Below, one piece after another: positions 55,763-64,000 of a stretch of DNA of 64,000 bases (position 1 is its first letter; the number at the start of each line of letters is the position of its first letter). A program made the position numbers and the translations under genes. Origin of the DNA: Roseovarius bejariae (GTDB lineage: Bacteria > Pseudomonadota > Alphaproteobacteria > Rhodobacterales > Rhodobacteraceae); assembly GCF_009669325.1 (NCBI RefSeq), contig NZ_SZWE01000001.1, positions 2,361,501 to 2,425,500 of the forward strand. The letters are read 5' to 3'. A model generated the notes under the pieces. That model saw only the letters and a list, made by a program, of their open reading frames with translations, had not been told where the DNA came from and did no database searches.

Positions 55763-56620
55763 ATGCCCGTTTTCCTTCTGACTGCCCTGACGATGCTGGC
55801 CTTTGCGGCGAATTCCGTTCTGACGCGGGCGGGGCTTGTCGGGGGTGGCATGGATGCGGCGAGTTTCGGGGTGATCCGACTGGTCTCGGGGGCCGTGGCC
55901 TTGGCGGTGTTATGTCTGGTCACGCGCGGACATCTGCGGCTTGGTGGGACGGGGCGTGTGACCGGGGTGCTGGCGCTGTTGGTTTACATGTACGGGTTTA
56001 CCGGGGCGTATAACTCGCTGGATTCCGGGCTGGGTGCGTTGATCCTGTTCGGCATGGTGCAGATCACCATGTTTGCCTGGGCCGTGCGCGCGAAGGAGGG
56101 TGTCAGCCTGCGGCGCTGGATTGGCGCGGCGCTGGCCATGGCGGGGCTGGCGTGGCTCTTGTGGCCCGTGGGCGAGGCGCAGGTGAGCCTGCTGCATGGT
56201 GGGTTGATGGCCATCGCGGGGATCGCTTGGGGCGTCTATTCCCTGTCTGGGCGCGGCGCGGCGGATGCCTTGCAATCCACGGCGGCGAATTTCGTCTGGG
56301 CCGCGCCGGTTGGGGCCTTGGCCCTGATCGTGCCCGCAACACAGGGCGAATTGACGGTGGATGTGCGGGGCGTGGTACTGGCTATTGTGGCGGGGGCCGT
56401 GACCTCGGGGATGGGCTATGCCCTGTGGTACACGGTTTTGCCGCGGCTGATGGCGTCAAGTGCGGCGGTGGCGCAATTGACGGTGCCGGTCATCGCCATG
56501 GCAGGCGGCATGGCGCTTTTGGGGGAGGCGTTGACGTTAAGGTTCACGCTGGCCTCTGTTCTGGTGCTGGGGGGCGTGGCGATTGCGGTTCTGCCGCGCG
56601 TCAGGCGGCGTCAAAGCTGA
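55763..56620 (+). CDS. EamA/DMT-family membrane transporter
   Basis: A 285-residue inner-membrane protein with about ten hydrophobic segments and the two-fold EamA repeat (LLTALTMLAFAANSVLTRAG and GGLMAIAGIAWGVYSLSGRG). Family members export amino acids, metabolites or drugs; the substrate is not visible. The last 20 bases overlap the convergent Gre gene. Confidence 0.88.
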   Translation: MPVFLLTALTMLAFAANSVLTRAGLVGGGMDAASFGVIRLVSGAVALAVLCLVTRGHLRLGGTGRVTGVLALLVYMYGFTGAYNSLDSGLGALILFGMVQITMFAWAVRAKEGVSLRRWIGAALAMAGLAWLLWPVGEAQVSLLHGGLMAIAGIAWGVYSLSGRGAADALQSTAANFVWAAPVGALALIVPATQGELTVDVRGVVLAIVAGAVTSGMGYALWYTVLPRLMASSAAVAQLTVPVIAMAGGMALLGEALTLRFTLASVLVLGGVAIAVLPRVRRRQS

Positions 56621-57104
56621 TCGACAAGACTTCCAGTTCGACGATGCCAGTGGGTTTGGGCCATTCGACGATATCGCCCACCTTGGCCTCAAGCAGCGCA
56701 CGGGCCAGGGGCGAGATATGAGTGATCAAGCCCTGATCCGGCGCGGCCTCATCCTCGCCCACGATGGTGTATTTGGCTTTGCGCCCGTCTTCGTCCTCAA
56801 CCTCGACCGTGGCGCCGAAACTGACGTGTTCGGGCGGGGTTTGGGGTGGTTCCACCAGTATGGCGGAGGCCAGCCGCGCCTCGACATAGCGCAGGTCGCG
56901 TTCGGCGACAGAGAGGGGATAGGGATCGGGCAGGTAATCGCGGTTTTCGCGCAGGCGCGTGACCTCGGCATCAAGTGCGGCCTTGCGCTCTTGCAAAAGG
57001 CGCAGGCCACGCGGGGTGACGTGATTGGGATGGGAACTGATTGGCAGGTCGGGCAGGCGTTGTGGGCTGCTGCCGTCCTCTTCCTTGGTAAAGGCCTTGT
57101 TCAT
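56601..57104 (-). CDS. GreA/GreB-family transcription elongation factor
   Basis: A 167-residue protein: the N-terminal coiled coil ([19 protein letters not shown]) and C-terminal FKBP-like domain ([37 protein letters not shown]) are those of Gre factors, which rescue backtracked RNA polymerase. It is longer in the middle than GreA and resembles the variant found alongside GreA. The adjacent NUDIX gene is 1 bp upstream on the same strand, so the two are an operon. Confidence 0.88.
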   Translation of the reverse strand: MNKAFTKEEDGSSPQRLPDLPISSHPNHVTPRGLRLLQERKAALDAEVTRLRENRDYLPDPYPLSVAERDLRYVEARLASAILVEPPQTPPEHVSFGATVEVEDEDGRKAKYTIVGEDEAAPDQGLITHISPLARALLEAKVGDIVEWPKPTGIVELEVLSISFDAA

Positions 57105-57105
57105 C

Positions 57106-57549
57106 TTATTTCACCAGTCTTTCCAAGGGATCGTAGCCGATTTCGCCCGCCATGCCAAAGGCCACATCCGGCAGGCTGTCGGGTTTGAAGCGCAGGCCCG
57201 TCATTTCATCGCGGGTAACAAAGCGGCGGCGGGTCACGATGGCCTCGGGGTCTTGCCATGTGTCGCACAGCGCGCCGTCGGTGATAGTGCAGCGAAAGAA
57301 CACCTCGACCTGGTGAAAGGCATCATCGGGGTTGTGGAATTCATTGACCAGACAGGGGGTTTCCACGGCGACGGTCAACCCGCATTCCTCATGCACCTCG
57401 CGCATCAGGGTGTCGGGCAGGGATTGGCCAAGATCCACCCCGCCGCCCGGTGCACACCACAGATCGCTGGTATTCCCGGGAAAGGCATTGACCAGAAGCA
57501 GGCGGTTGTCGTGCACGATAACCGCGCGGGCGGCAAGGCGGATGGGCAT
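57106..57549 (-). CDS. NUDIX hydrolase
   Basis: A 147-residue nucleoside-diphosphate-X hydrolase. The Nudix box reads [23 protein letters not shown]: the REVHEEC catalytic part is intact, but the first conserved Glu of the motif is Gln. The substrate cannot be read from the sequence. It is the first gene of a two-gene operon with the Gre factor. Confidence 0.87.
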   Translation of the reverse strand: MPIRLAARAVIVHDNRLLLVNAFPGNTSDLWCAPGGGVDLGQSLPDTLMREVHEECGLTVAVETPCLVNEFHNPDDAFHQVEVFFRCTITDGALCDTWQDPEAIVTRRRFVTRDEMTGLRFKPDSLPDVAFGMAGEIGYDPLERLVK

Positions 57550-57612
57550 TCGGGGGTGATCCTTTGCGATTTCCCCTGTTGTAGCGGGCGGAATGGGCCT
57601 ATCTCAAGGCGC

Positions 57613-58344
57613 ATGAAAGCCTTTATGACATGCCTTGCCTTGATAATGCCCGTACCGGCCATGGCCGATTGCGTGGTGTTGCTGCATGGTTTGGCGCGCA
57701 CCGATGCCTCGTTCATTGTGATGGAGGAGGCCTTGCAAGCCGAGGGATACACGACCTTCCGGCCCGATTACCCCTCGACCGAGTTGGATATCGACCGACT
57801 GGCCAAGGATACGTTGCCCTTCGCGGTGCGGGTTTGTGGCGAAAGCCGGATTCATTTCGTGACGCATTCGATGGGCGGAATCCTGTTGCGCTATTGGCTG
57901 CGCGACAATCGGCCCGACGACATGGGCCGGGTGGTGATGCTGGCCCCGCCGAACCACGGTTCGGAACTGGTGGATGAATTGGGCGGGCTGGAGTTGTTCG
58001 AATGGCTGAATGGTCCGGCGGGGATGCAGTTGGAGACCGGGCAGGATGGGTTGCCCGAGCAGTTGCCAGCGGTGGATTTTGAATTGGGAGTGATCGCCGG
58101 TGACCGTTCGCTCAACCCCTATTTCTCTTCGCTGATCGAGGGGCCGGACGATGGCAAGGTTTCTGTCGCCTCCACCAAGATCGAGGGCATGGCCGACCAT
58201 ATCACCCTACCGGTGACGCATACCTTCCTGATGAATAATCCACTGGTCATCGGGCAGGTGATCGAGTTTCTGGAAACCGGAAAGTTCGACCATGACATGG
58301 ACCTTGGCGACCTGATTTGGGGAGATCAGAGTGACAGCGATTGA
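57613..58344 (+). CDS. Exported lipase-like alpha/beta hydrolase
   Basis: A 243-residue alpha/beta hydrolase with a short signal peptide ([18 protein letters not shown]). The oxyanion HGL loop ([14 protein letters not shown]) and nucleophile Ser86 in THSMGG are intact, and [10 protein letters not shown] is typical of triacylglycerol-lipase-like (PF01674 or PGAP1-like) proteins. The late His lies in ITLPVTHTF. Its stop overlaps the start region of phnM by 14 bases. Confidence 0.85.
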   Translation: MKAFMTCLALIMPVPAMADCVVLLHGLARTDASFIVMEEALQAEGYTTFRPDYPSTELDIDRLAKDTLPFAVRVCGESRIHFVTHSMGGILLRYWLRDNRPDDMGRVVMLAPPNHGSELVDELGGLELFEWLNGPAGMQLETGQDGLPEQLPAVDFELGVIAGDRSLNPYFSSLIEGPDDGKVSVASTKIEGMADHITLPVTHTFLMNNPLVIGQVIEFLETGKFDHDMDLGDLIWGDQSDSD

Positions 58345-59479
58345 CCTGACTTTGCAGGGGGCAGAGGTGCTTTTGCCCGAAGGTTTGGCCGAGGGGCCTT
58401 TGGCCCTGTCCGGCGGACAGATTGCCGATGCGCCCGTGGGCCGCGAGGTGGACTTGCGTGGCTATATGATCCTGCCGGGGATCGTGGATATCCATGGTGA
58501 TGCCTTCGAGAAGCATCTGGCCCCGCGTCGCGGGGCGATGAAGGATCTGGATCAAGGCTTGGTGGCAGCCGAGGCCGAGATTGCCAGCAACGGGATCAGC
58601 ACCTCGGTTCTGGCGCAGTTCTATAGCTGGGAAGGGGGCATGCGCGGGCCGGAGTTCGCGGGCCGGGTTCTGATCGGGCTGGACGAGGTGCGCGGCAGTT
58701 TGATGACCGACCTACGGGTGCAGTTGCGCTTCGAGATTTGCATGCTGGATGCCTACGGCGATTTCGAGGCTTTGGCCCTGCGGCATGGGGTGGATTACGT
58801 GGTGTTCAATGACCACCTGCCGCATGACGAATTGGCCAAGGGCAAGCGGCCCCCGCGCCTGACGGGGCAGGCTTTGCGGATCGGCAAGAACCCGGAAAAG
58901 CACCTGGCGGATTTGCAGGCCTGGCATGCGGCGATGGATCAGGTGCCAGCGGCGGTGGATGCTCTGGCGCGCAGCTTGCGGGACAAGGGTGTTGCCATGG
59001 GCAGCCACGATGACCGAAGCCACGCGGACAGGGATACGTGGCGTGAGCGCGGCGCGCGGATTGCCGAGTTTCCCGAGACATTGGAGGCCGGGGAAGCCGC
59101 CCATGCGGGCGGTGATCCGGTGATCCTTGGGGCGCCCAACGTGGTGCGGGGCGGCTCGCACAAGGGCAATGTCAGCGCGCTTGAAATGGTGGCCATGGGG
59201 TACTGCACGGCGCTTGCTTCGGACTATCACTATCCGTCGATGCGGCGGGCGGCCTTTTTGCTGGCTGATGGCGGGGTGATGGATCTGGCCGAGGCCTGGG
59301 GGCTGATCTCGTCGGGACCAGCGGGGATTCTGGGCCTTGACGATCGTGGTGTTTTGACGCCCGGTAAGCGCGCGGATTTGATCGTGATGGAGCCCGCGAC
59401 GCGGCGCATTTGTGCGACGATGAGCCAAGGGCGTTTCAGTTATCTTAGCGGAGAGGTCGCCGCCCGCTTCATGGGATAG
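58331..59479 (+). CDS. phnM: Alpha-D-ribose 1-methylphosphonate 5-triphosphate diphosphatase
   Basis: Amidohydrolase-superfamily enzyme of 382 residues that removes pyrophosphate in the C-P lyase route for phosphonate use. The metal-binding [15 protein letters not shown] and [13 protein letters not shown] match PhnM, as does the [18 protein letters not shown] and [17 protein letters not shown] region. The rest of the phn cluster (phnG-L) is not in the window, so here PhnM is overlapped only by the lipase gene. GTG 58331 is the start. Confidence 0.9.
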   Translation: MTAIDLTLQGAEVLLPEGLAEGPLALSGGQIADAPVGREVDLRGYMILPGIVDIHGDAFEKHLAPRRGAMKDLDQGLVAAEAEIASNGISTSVLAQFYSWEGGMRGPEFAGRVLIGLDEVRGSLMTDLRVQLRFEICMLDAYGDFEALALRHGVDYVVFNDHLPHDELAKGKRPPRLTGQALRIGKNPEKHLADLQAWHAAMDQVPAAVDALARSLRDKGVAMGSHDDRSHADRDTWRERGARIAEFPETLEAGEAAHAGGDPVILGAPNVVRGGSHKGNVSALEMVAMGYCTALASDYHYPSMRRAAFLLADGGVMDLAEAWGLISSGPAGILGLDDRGVLTPGKRADLIVMEPATRRICATMSQGRFSYLSGEVAARFMG

Positions 59480-59515
59480 GTGGCCCTTCACTGTGGCTTG
59501 GTGTAAGCGGCGGGA

Positions 59516-60160
59516 ATGAGTGATTATGCACCCCCCGATACGCCCTTGGATGTGATTCACGAGGACCATGAGATTGTCGTCGTCAACAAGCCTTCGGGGT
59601 TGTTGTCGGTGCCGGGCAAGGGGCCGCATCTGGCCGATTGTTTGATTGCGCGGGTGCAGGAAGTTTTCCCCACGGCCCTTCTGGTGCATCGGTTGGACCG
59701 CGATACCTCGGGGGTGATGGTTTTTGCCCTGACGCCCCATGCGCAGCGGCACCTTGGCCTGCAGTTCGAGAAGCGGCAGGTGAAAAAGATCTACGTGGCC
59801 CGTGTCGAGGGGCGGTTGGAGCCAAAGACCGGCACGGTTGACCTGCCCCTGATCGTGGATTGGCCTAACCGGCCCTTGCAGAAGGTATGCCATGAAACCG
59901 GCAAACCCGCGCAGACCGATTGGCGGGTGCAGCGCCATGGTAACGGGGAGACGCGCGTGCGGCTGTTTCCCAAGACCGGGCGGAGCCACCAGTTGCGGGT
60001 GCATATGCTGGCGCTTGGCCATGTGATCCTGGGTGATCCGCTATATGCCGAGGGCGAGGCGCGCGAACAGGAGCGCCTGATGCTGCATTCCGAGGAATTA
60101 CGGTTGCGTCATCCTGATGGTGGTGAGGGGATGAAATTCCGCGCCAAAGCGCCGTTTTAG
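59516..60160 (+). CDS. RluA-family pseudouridine synthase
   Basis: A 214-residue synthase with the catalytic-loop motif HRLDRDTSG (Asp near residue 64) and an RLFPKTGRSHQLRVHMLALG end. There is no S4 domain, so it is the short type, which modifies 23S rRNA (RluA-like) or tRNA. The target base cannot be inferred. Confidence 0.92.
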   Translation: MSDYAPPDTPLDVIHEDHEIVVVNKPSGLLSVPGKGPHLADCLIARVQEVFPTALLVHRLDRDTSGVMVFALTPHAQRHLGLQFEKRQVKKIYVARVEGRLEPKTGTVDLPLIVDWPNRPLQKVCHETGKPAQTDWRVQRHGNGETRVRLFPKTGRSHQLRVHMLALGHVILGDPLYAEGEAREQERLMLHSEELRLRHPDGGEGMKFRAKAPF

Positions 60161-60241
60161 GGGCCCTTTGGCCCGGTTTCCCACCCACCCGTGTCCGGGC
60201 CAAAGAGGTGTTGTGGGGATGTGCAACCGCGCGCGCGTGGC

Positions 60242-60286
60242 GGATGGGGGCCTTCGGCGAGAGTATTTTTGGAAAGATGAAGCGGC
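60242..60286 (-). repeat. Stop-proximal element after the kinase-like gene
   Basis: On the minus strand the stop of the kinase-like gene is followed by CTTCATCTTTCCAAAAATAC and then a GC-rich region containing GGCCTTCGGC-type sequence. It is the second copy of the element after the OmpA-like gene at 32119 and lies in the same position relative to the stop codon. Confidence 0.65.
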
Positions 60287-61333
60287 TTAGGCGCGCAAGA
60301 CCCTGTCGGTCAGATTGAGGCGCTTGGCGATGATGGGTGCAAGGGTTTCGGCGAGGGCTGGATTCTGGGCCCTGAGCTGTTCGAGCTCGTCGAGGCGATT
60401 GGTGGCGATGAGGGTGAGGGCATCCATGCGGGGGGCGCCATCGGTATCGCGCGGCAGGGTCGAAACGGGTTGTATCAACTCGGGCTTGGGGGAGGGAGCA
60501 AGGCGTTCGAGGTCGTCCACCGGCAGGGTGGTTTCGACAAAGGCATAGAGACCCACGCCCTTGGCAGGCAGGGCGTAGGTGCAGAGCGCGACGCCTGTGA
60601 CCTGCGGATGTGCCAAGAGGGCGGCGCGCAGGGCGGGGCCGTCGCGTTCGATCCGGTCTTCGGTGCCTTCGCCATCGGACCAGTTCATCAGGCGGCGGGT
60701 GACGAAATTGTAAAGCCGCTTGCCGGTGGCCATCCAGAGGCGGGCCGGCAGGGCCTTCTGCGTCAGCATCCGGGTTTCCGAGGGCGTCAGCAGGTGTGGC
60801 GCGTAGGCGCGTTTCTGTTTCAACAGGTGGCGCAGGTCTTCGCGGGCCATGACGCGGAAAAGTTTGCCGTGGCGGCGATGTGTCGAGGCGAGTTGGAAGT
60901 CGATCACCGCGGCGCGGCCCTCGGGGGTCATCAGCCAGTTCTGGGGTTTGGCGATGTCGTTATGGGTAACACCGGCACGGCGCATCTCGCGCAGAAGGCG
61001 TTTGGCGTCGCGATACCATTCAGGGTTGGTGGGTTTGGCCAGTTGCAGGGGAGTGCCCTTGGTCCAACTGCGCAAGAGGCCGGTTTTGTCGACGCGCACC
61101 AGTAGCGGGCACCCTTCGATTCCCTGGACCGCACGCAGGCCCTTGATCTCCTTGCGGGCGAGGGCCCACGCGATGGGTTTGGCGTAGATGGGCACGCCAT
61201 CAAGCTTGCGCAGGACGACGGGGAAATCTGGATAGCCTTCGAGTGTGCCCGAGATGGTTTCCGAGAAGATATCGCGCTTGTGCACGGTTTGCGGCAGGAA
61301 GCGGGTCTTGGCGATATCGGGGGTGATTTCCAT
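60287..61333 (-). CDS. RIO/LPS-kinase-like protein with C-terminal extension
   Basis: A 348-residue protein with a protein-kinase-like fold: the catalytic loop THNDIAKPQNWLM and the metal-binding loop AAVIDFQLAS (where DFG reads DFQ) are both recognisable. An upstream ARKEIKGLRAVQG segment may carry the nucleotide-binding Lys and Glu. After about residue 220 a stretch (DGPALRAALLAHPQVTGVAL followed by YALPAKGVGLYAFVE) resembles the C-terminal lid of acyl-AMP ligases. It lies upstream of nothing and downstream of GT11; the cluster suggests phosphorylation of a surface glycan or lipid A sugar. This is an inference. Confidence 0.72.
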   Translation of the reverse strand: MEITPDIAKTRFLPQTVHKRDIFSETISGTLEGYPDFPVVLRKLDGVPIYAKPIAWALARKEIKGLRAVQGIEGCPLLVRVDKTGLLRSWTKGTPLQLAKPTNPEWYRDAKRLLREMRRAGVTHNDIAKPQNWLMTPEGRAAVIDFQLASTHRRHGKLFRVMAREDLRHLLKQKRAYAPHLLTPSETRMLTQKALPARLWMATGKRLYNFVTRRLMNWSDGEGTEDRIERDGPALRAALLAHPQVTGVALCTYALPAKGVGLYAFVETTLPVDDLERLAPSPKPELIQPVSTLPRDTDGAPRMDALTLIATNRLDELEQLRAQNPALAETLAPIIAKRLNLTDRVLRA

Positions 61334-61374
61334 GGCGCTGTCTTAGTGGCTTTCTGGCCGGGGGGAAAGCGGTG

Positions 61375-62223
61375 TCAGAGGCGGTGCCATGACGGCGGGC
61401 AGATATCGGGGTTTTGCCGATGGTCGGGTGCGAACCAGTCCTTGGGTGCGACCACGCATTTGCCGGGGCTGTCATTGAGCCATGCCGCCCACCACGAGAA
61501 GGTGGAATTGGCGATCACGTTATGGGCGCAGAGGGTTTGCAAGTGCAGGTCGAAATGGCCCGTGGTTTCATCGTTGTGATCGACGATCACCGTGTCAAAC
61601 CCAAGCGCGAGGTTGTCGCGCGCCCAAGCGGGATCGTTGGAGAACACGAAACAGGTGGGGGCGCTGCCCGTGGTTTCGGCCACATGGCGGACAGCTGCGC
61701 GGTAATACTCGGGCGTGCAGGCGGCATAGGCGCCCGAGGCCACGTAGTCGCCGCGCCGGACGTGCAGAGCGAGTGGGCAGGGCGCTTCGGCGATGCGTAT
61801 GGCCATATCGGTGTTCGGCTGGTCGAGTGGTGTGGTAAACCGCAGGTCCTCGCGGATCTGCCCGGCGATACCTTGAAAGTATTTTTCGGATTGCCAGTAG
61901 CCGTGCAGGTAGGTCTGGTCGGGCAGGTCGAAGAATCCAGCGTCGAAGCCAAGGGATTGTTCCCGGTGAAAGCGCGGGTTGCGCCCGAATTTCCTCCAGA
62001 GAGCATAGCGGATTGCGCCATCTGGTTTGGCCGGTGGCAGGTGGTCGGTGCGGGTGAAGCGGGCGTTCTTGAAATGCTCGAAGCAATCACCGCGATCGGC
62101 GGAGCCCGCGACATAGCGCGAATCAAGGGCCAACTCTGTGCCGAGGTGGTCGGTCAGGGCGCGGGCGGCGGCGTATTGGAACAACTGGTTGCCGGCGCCG
62201 CCAAAGAGGCGGGAAATGATCAT
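61375..62223 (-). CDS. Alpha-1,2-fucosyltransferase (GT11-like)
   Basis: A 282-residue glycosyltransferase. MIISRLFGGAGNQLFQYAAARAL at the N-terminus, the LHVRRGDYV motif and the NSTFSWWAAWLN segment near the C-terminus are diagnostic of family GT11, which transfers fucose (or a related deoxyhexose) to galactose-type acceptors on surface polysaccharide. ATG 62223 is chosen by overlap with the GT25 gene (ATGA). Confidence 0.92.
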   Translation of the reverse strand: MIISRLFGGAGNQLFQYAAARALTDHLGTELALDSRYVAGSADRGDCFEHFKNARFTRTDHLPPAKPDGAIRYALWRKFGRNPRFHREQSLGFDAGFFDLPDQTYLHGYWQSEKYFQGIAGQIREDLRFTTPLDQPNTDMAIRIAEAPCPLALHVRRGDYVASGAYAACTPEYYRAAVRHVAETTGSAPTCFVFSNDPAWARDNLALGFDTVIVDHNDETTGHFDLHLQTLCAHNVIANSTFSWWAAWLNDSPGKCVVAPKDWFAPDHRQNPDICPPSWHRL

Positions 62224-62987
62224 GCGGGGCCTCCTGAGATACCGCCGGTTGCGGGGGCGCGGCTGCGTTCCGAAAGGGTCACAACATTGCGGCGAAAACG
62301 GGCGCGTTTCCACTCGCGCGAGAGGCGTTCGAGTAGGGACTTCCGGCTTTGTTGGATGGTGGAACCGTCCAATTGATCGGCGATTTCCGAGATGCCCGAG
62401 GGATAGATCATCGCCGGGCGCAGGCCGGTGTGCCAATGGCTTTGTACGAAGGTATCCACGGGCCGGTCGAATGGCGCCGAGAGCGCCAGAAGATGGGCGG
62501 CGGCGTCGCGGCTGACCAGTTGGGCGGTGGTGCGCAGGCCGCCCAGTTGCGGAACGATCAGGGTCTTGTCCCCGGCGGTGTCGATGGATGTGACGGGGCC
62601 TTTGGGCGCGCGTGTCTGGAACTGGATGTAGCCCAGGTGTTCGACATGCCGTTCGGCCAATGCGAGGGCCTGTGCAAAGCCTTCGGGATCAAGGCCCGCG
62701 TCGTCCTCGATGATCAGGGATGCCTTGGCCTTATGCTTTTGCATGTCGGCCCAAATCTGCCGGTGCGACAGGAAACAGCCCACCTCGCCGGTTTTCAGGG
62801 GGAAGGGATAGGGCGGGTTGAAAAGCCCCGTCCCGACCGCGTTTTCCAAGTCTTCCGGCGGACATTTCGCGCCATCTACGGCGGCCCAGATCTCGCCGTC
62901 CAGCCCGCAGTTTTTTAGCAACGCCTGCGCATTGGCACGGCGGGCCGTGGCCCGTTCAAGGTGCAGGACGTAGGCGCGTGTGGTCAT
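62220..62987 (-). CDS. Glycosyltransferase family 25 (LPS-type)
   Basis: A 255-residue protein with TRAYVLHLERATARRANAQA and the FLSHRQIWADMQKHKAKASL...IIEDDA segment (EDD acidic motif) typical of GT25 LPS galactosyl/glucosyltransferases. ATG 62987 gives the usual family start. It is coupled to the GT11 gene by a four-base overlap, and 7 bp separate it from the aldehyde dehydrogenase. Confidence 0.88.
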   Translation of the reverse strand: MTTRAYVLHLERATARRANAQALLKNCGLDGEIWAAVDGAKCPPEDLENAVGTGLFNPPYPFPLKTGEVGCFLSHRQIWADMQKHKAKASLIIEDDAGLDPEGFAQALALAERHVEHLGYIQFQTRAPKGPVTSIDTAGDKTLIVPQLGGLRTTAQLVSRDAAAHLLALSAPFDRPVDTFVQSHWHTGLRPAMIYPSGISEIADQLDGSTIQQSRKSLLERLSREWKRARFRRNVVTLSERSRAPATGGISGGPA

Positions 62988-62994
62988 GGTCGTG

Positions 62995-64000
62995 TCAGGC
63001 GCCTTCGGTCCAGCCGGAGACGGCTTTGACTTCAAGGAAATCCTCGATGCCCCATTTGCCGCCTTCGCGCCCGATGCCGGATTGTTTCACACCACCGAAA
63101 GGCGAACCCATGCCGCGCGACTGGCCGTTCATCTCGACCATACCCGAGCGCAGAGCCATGGCACAACGATTGGCGCGTGCGGGATCTTGCGTCTGGACAT
63201 AGTTGGTCAGGCCATAGGGCGTGTCGTTGGCGATTTGCAGGCCCTCTTCTTCGGTCCCAAACGGGATGATCGACAGAACCGGGCCGAAGATTTCCTCGCG
63301 CGCGATGGTCATGTCGTTGTTCACGTCCGCGAACACCGTGGGTTTGACGTAAAACCCGCGGTTCAACCCATCGGGGCGCCCCGTGCCACCGGCGACAAGG
63401 CGGGCCCCTTCGTCGATGCCCTTCTGGATGAGGTCTTGGATCTTGTCGAACTGTACCTCGTTCACCACGGGGCCGATATGGCGGCCTTCGTCATGCGACG
63501 AGCCGACGGCAATTCCATTGGCGACTTTTGCCGCGGTTTCAACCGCTTGGTCATAAACCTCGCGCTGCACCAGCATTCGGGTGGGGGCGTTGCAGGATTG
63601 GCCGGAGTTGTTCATGCAGTGCAGGACACCGCGTTTCACGGCCTTTTCATCGGCATCCGCAAAGATCAGGTTGGCGCCTTTGCCACCTAACTCAAGGCTG
63701 ACGCGCTTGAGCGTGTCGGCGGCGGTTTTCGAGATGATCTTGCCCGCGCGGCTGGAACCGGTGAAAGAGATCATATCGACATCCGGGTGCGCGGTCAGTT
63801 GGCTGCCCACGCCCACTCCATCGCCGTTGACCATGTTGAACACGCCCTTGGGCAGACCCGCTGCATCGACGATCTCGGCAAAGATCACCGCCGACAGGGG
63901 CGATTCCTCGGACGGTTTGAGAACCATGGTGCAGCCCGCGACAAGGGCGGCACCGACCTTCAGGGTGATTTGGTTCATCGGCCAGTTCCAAGGGGTGATC
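62995..64000 (-). CDS. Aldehyde dehydrogenase family protein, C-terminal part (cut by window edge)
   Basis: NAD(P)-dependent aldehyde dehydrogenase. The frame stays open to the right edge, where it reads ITPWNWPMNQITLKVGAALVAGC, so the start lies outside. About 335 residues are present, including the general base Glu in LELGGKGAN and the catalytic Cys in NNSGQSCNAPTRML, then the NDTPYGLTNYVQT and FGGVKQSGIGREGG ends. The substrate is not known. It shares strand and close spacing with GT25, so it may start the same transcript. Confidence 0.93.
   Translation of the reverse strand, partial: ITPWNWPMNQITLKVGAALVAGCTMVLKPSEESPLSAVIFAEIVDAAGLPKGVFNMVNGDGVGVGSQLTAHPDVDMISFTGSSRAGKIISKTAADTLKRVSLELGGKGANLIFADADEKAVKRGVLHCMNNSGQSCNAPTRMLVQREVYDQAVETAAKVANGIAVGSSHDEGRHIGPVVNEVQFDKIQDLIQKGIDEGARLVAGGTGRPDGLNRGFYVKPTVFADVNNDMTIAREEIFGPVLSIIPFGTEEEGLQIANDTPYGLTNYVQTQDPARANRCAMALRSGMVEMNGQSRGMGSPFGGVKQSGIGREGGKWGIEDFLEVKAVSGWTEGA

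Noticed and set aside
58712..60022. A 436-residue minus-strand frame opposite phnM and the RluA gene
   Set aside because: Antisense of two firm genes, with no known motif and unusually many His and Pro.

Overview
The window is a stretch of a GC-rich alphaproteobacterial chromosome, most likely from the Rhodobacteraceae (Roseobacter group). The evidence is the gene content rather than a marker: an ETF-ubiquinone oxidoreductase, phaA/phaB, a phosphatidylcholine synthase, DUF484 coupled to xerC, a TIGR01459-type HAD hydrolase, small DUF1127 and DUF465 proteins, family II pyrophosphatase, Hint-domain surface proteins, and a groESL operon under a perfect CIRCE element. There are no rRNA or tRNA genes, CRISPR arrays, insertion sequences or phage genes that I can see. 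Gene density is high and most neighbours overlap by the ATGA type or lie within 50 bp.

Layout. 1-7.1 kb: the end of etfQO, a TPR lipoprotein-like/periplasmic protein overlapping ispE, a long-chain polyprenyl diphosphate synthase (ubiquinone side chain), a DUF2007/TrmN6-like pair, and a LysR regulator. 7.1-10.2 kb: phaB, phaA (acetyl-CoA to 3-hydroxybutyryl-CoA, for PHB) and an EAL protein. 10.3-14.2 kb: tag, rlmN and a two-gene amidoligase/glutamine-amidotransferase unit. 14.3-17.8 kb: purine salvage (mtnP, apt) around an unknown exported protein and a decayed LysE-type exporter, then a LOG-family protein. 17.9-26.6 kb: a threonine dehydratase-like enzyme and the lysine genes dapD and dapE, which are separated by about 5.7 kb carrying a rhodanese protein and three Hint-domain proteins. 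26.6-36.5 kb: small housekeeping genes (GNAT, DUF2064, globin, trhO, pncA, a uracil-DNA glycosylase, SseB, map) and a four-gene minus-strand operon ending in an OmpA-like protein, then sfsA. 36.5-48.5 kb: pcs-xerC-DUF484-fsa, priA, a YeeE/YedE sulfur transporter, an MFS protein, prmA, and ruvCAB. 48.5-60.2 kb: MaoC hydratase, HAD hydrolase, flavin reductase, groESL, a TraB/GumN protein, DUF2161 nuclease-fold protein, ppaC, an EamA exporter, a Gre factor, NUDIX, a lipase-like hydrolase, an isolated phnM and an RluA synthase. 60.3-64 kb: a cell-surface glycan block (RIO/LPS-kinase-like protein, GT11, GT25) and the end of an aldehyde dehydrogenase.

Most of the window is ordinary core genome. The parts worth following up are: the Hint trio between dapD and dapE, in which one member has lost both catalytic Hint residues; two intergenic arrays of an 11-bp unit (GTCGGTAT plus 3 bp) at about 10.9 and 35.9 kb, the second next to a 13-bp perfect inverted repeat; a perfect stem-loop that shares bases with the CIRCE operator; a repeated element placed immediately after two minus-strand stop codons; and a LysE exporter relic in the only long gap without a gene. 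All starts were chosen by eye from ribosome-binding sites, overlaps and family alignments from memory; no database search was run.
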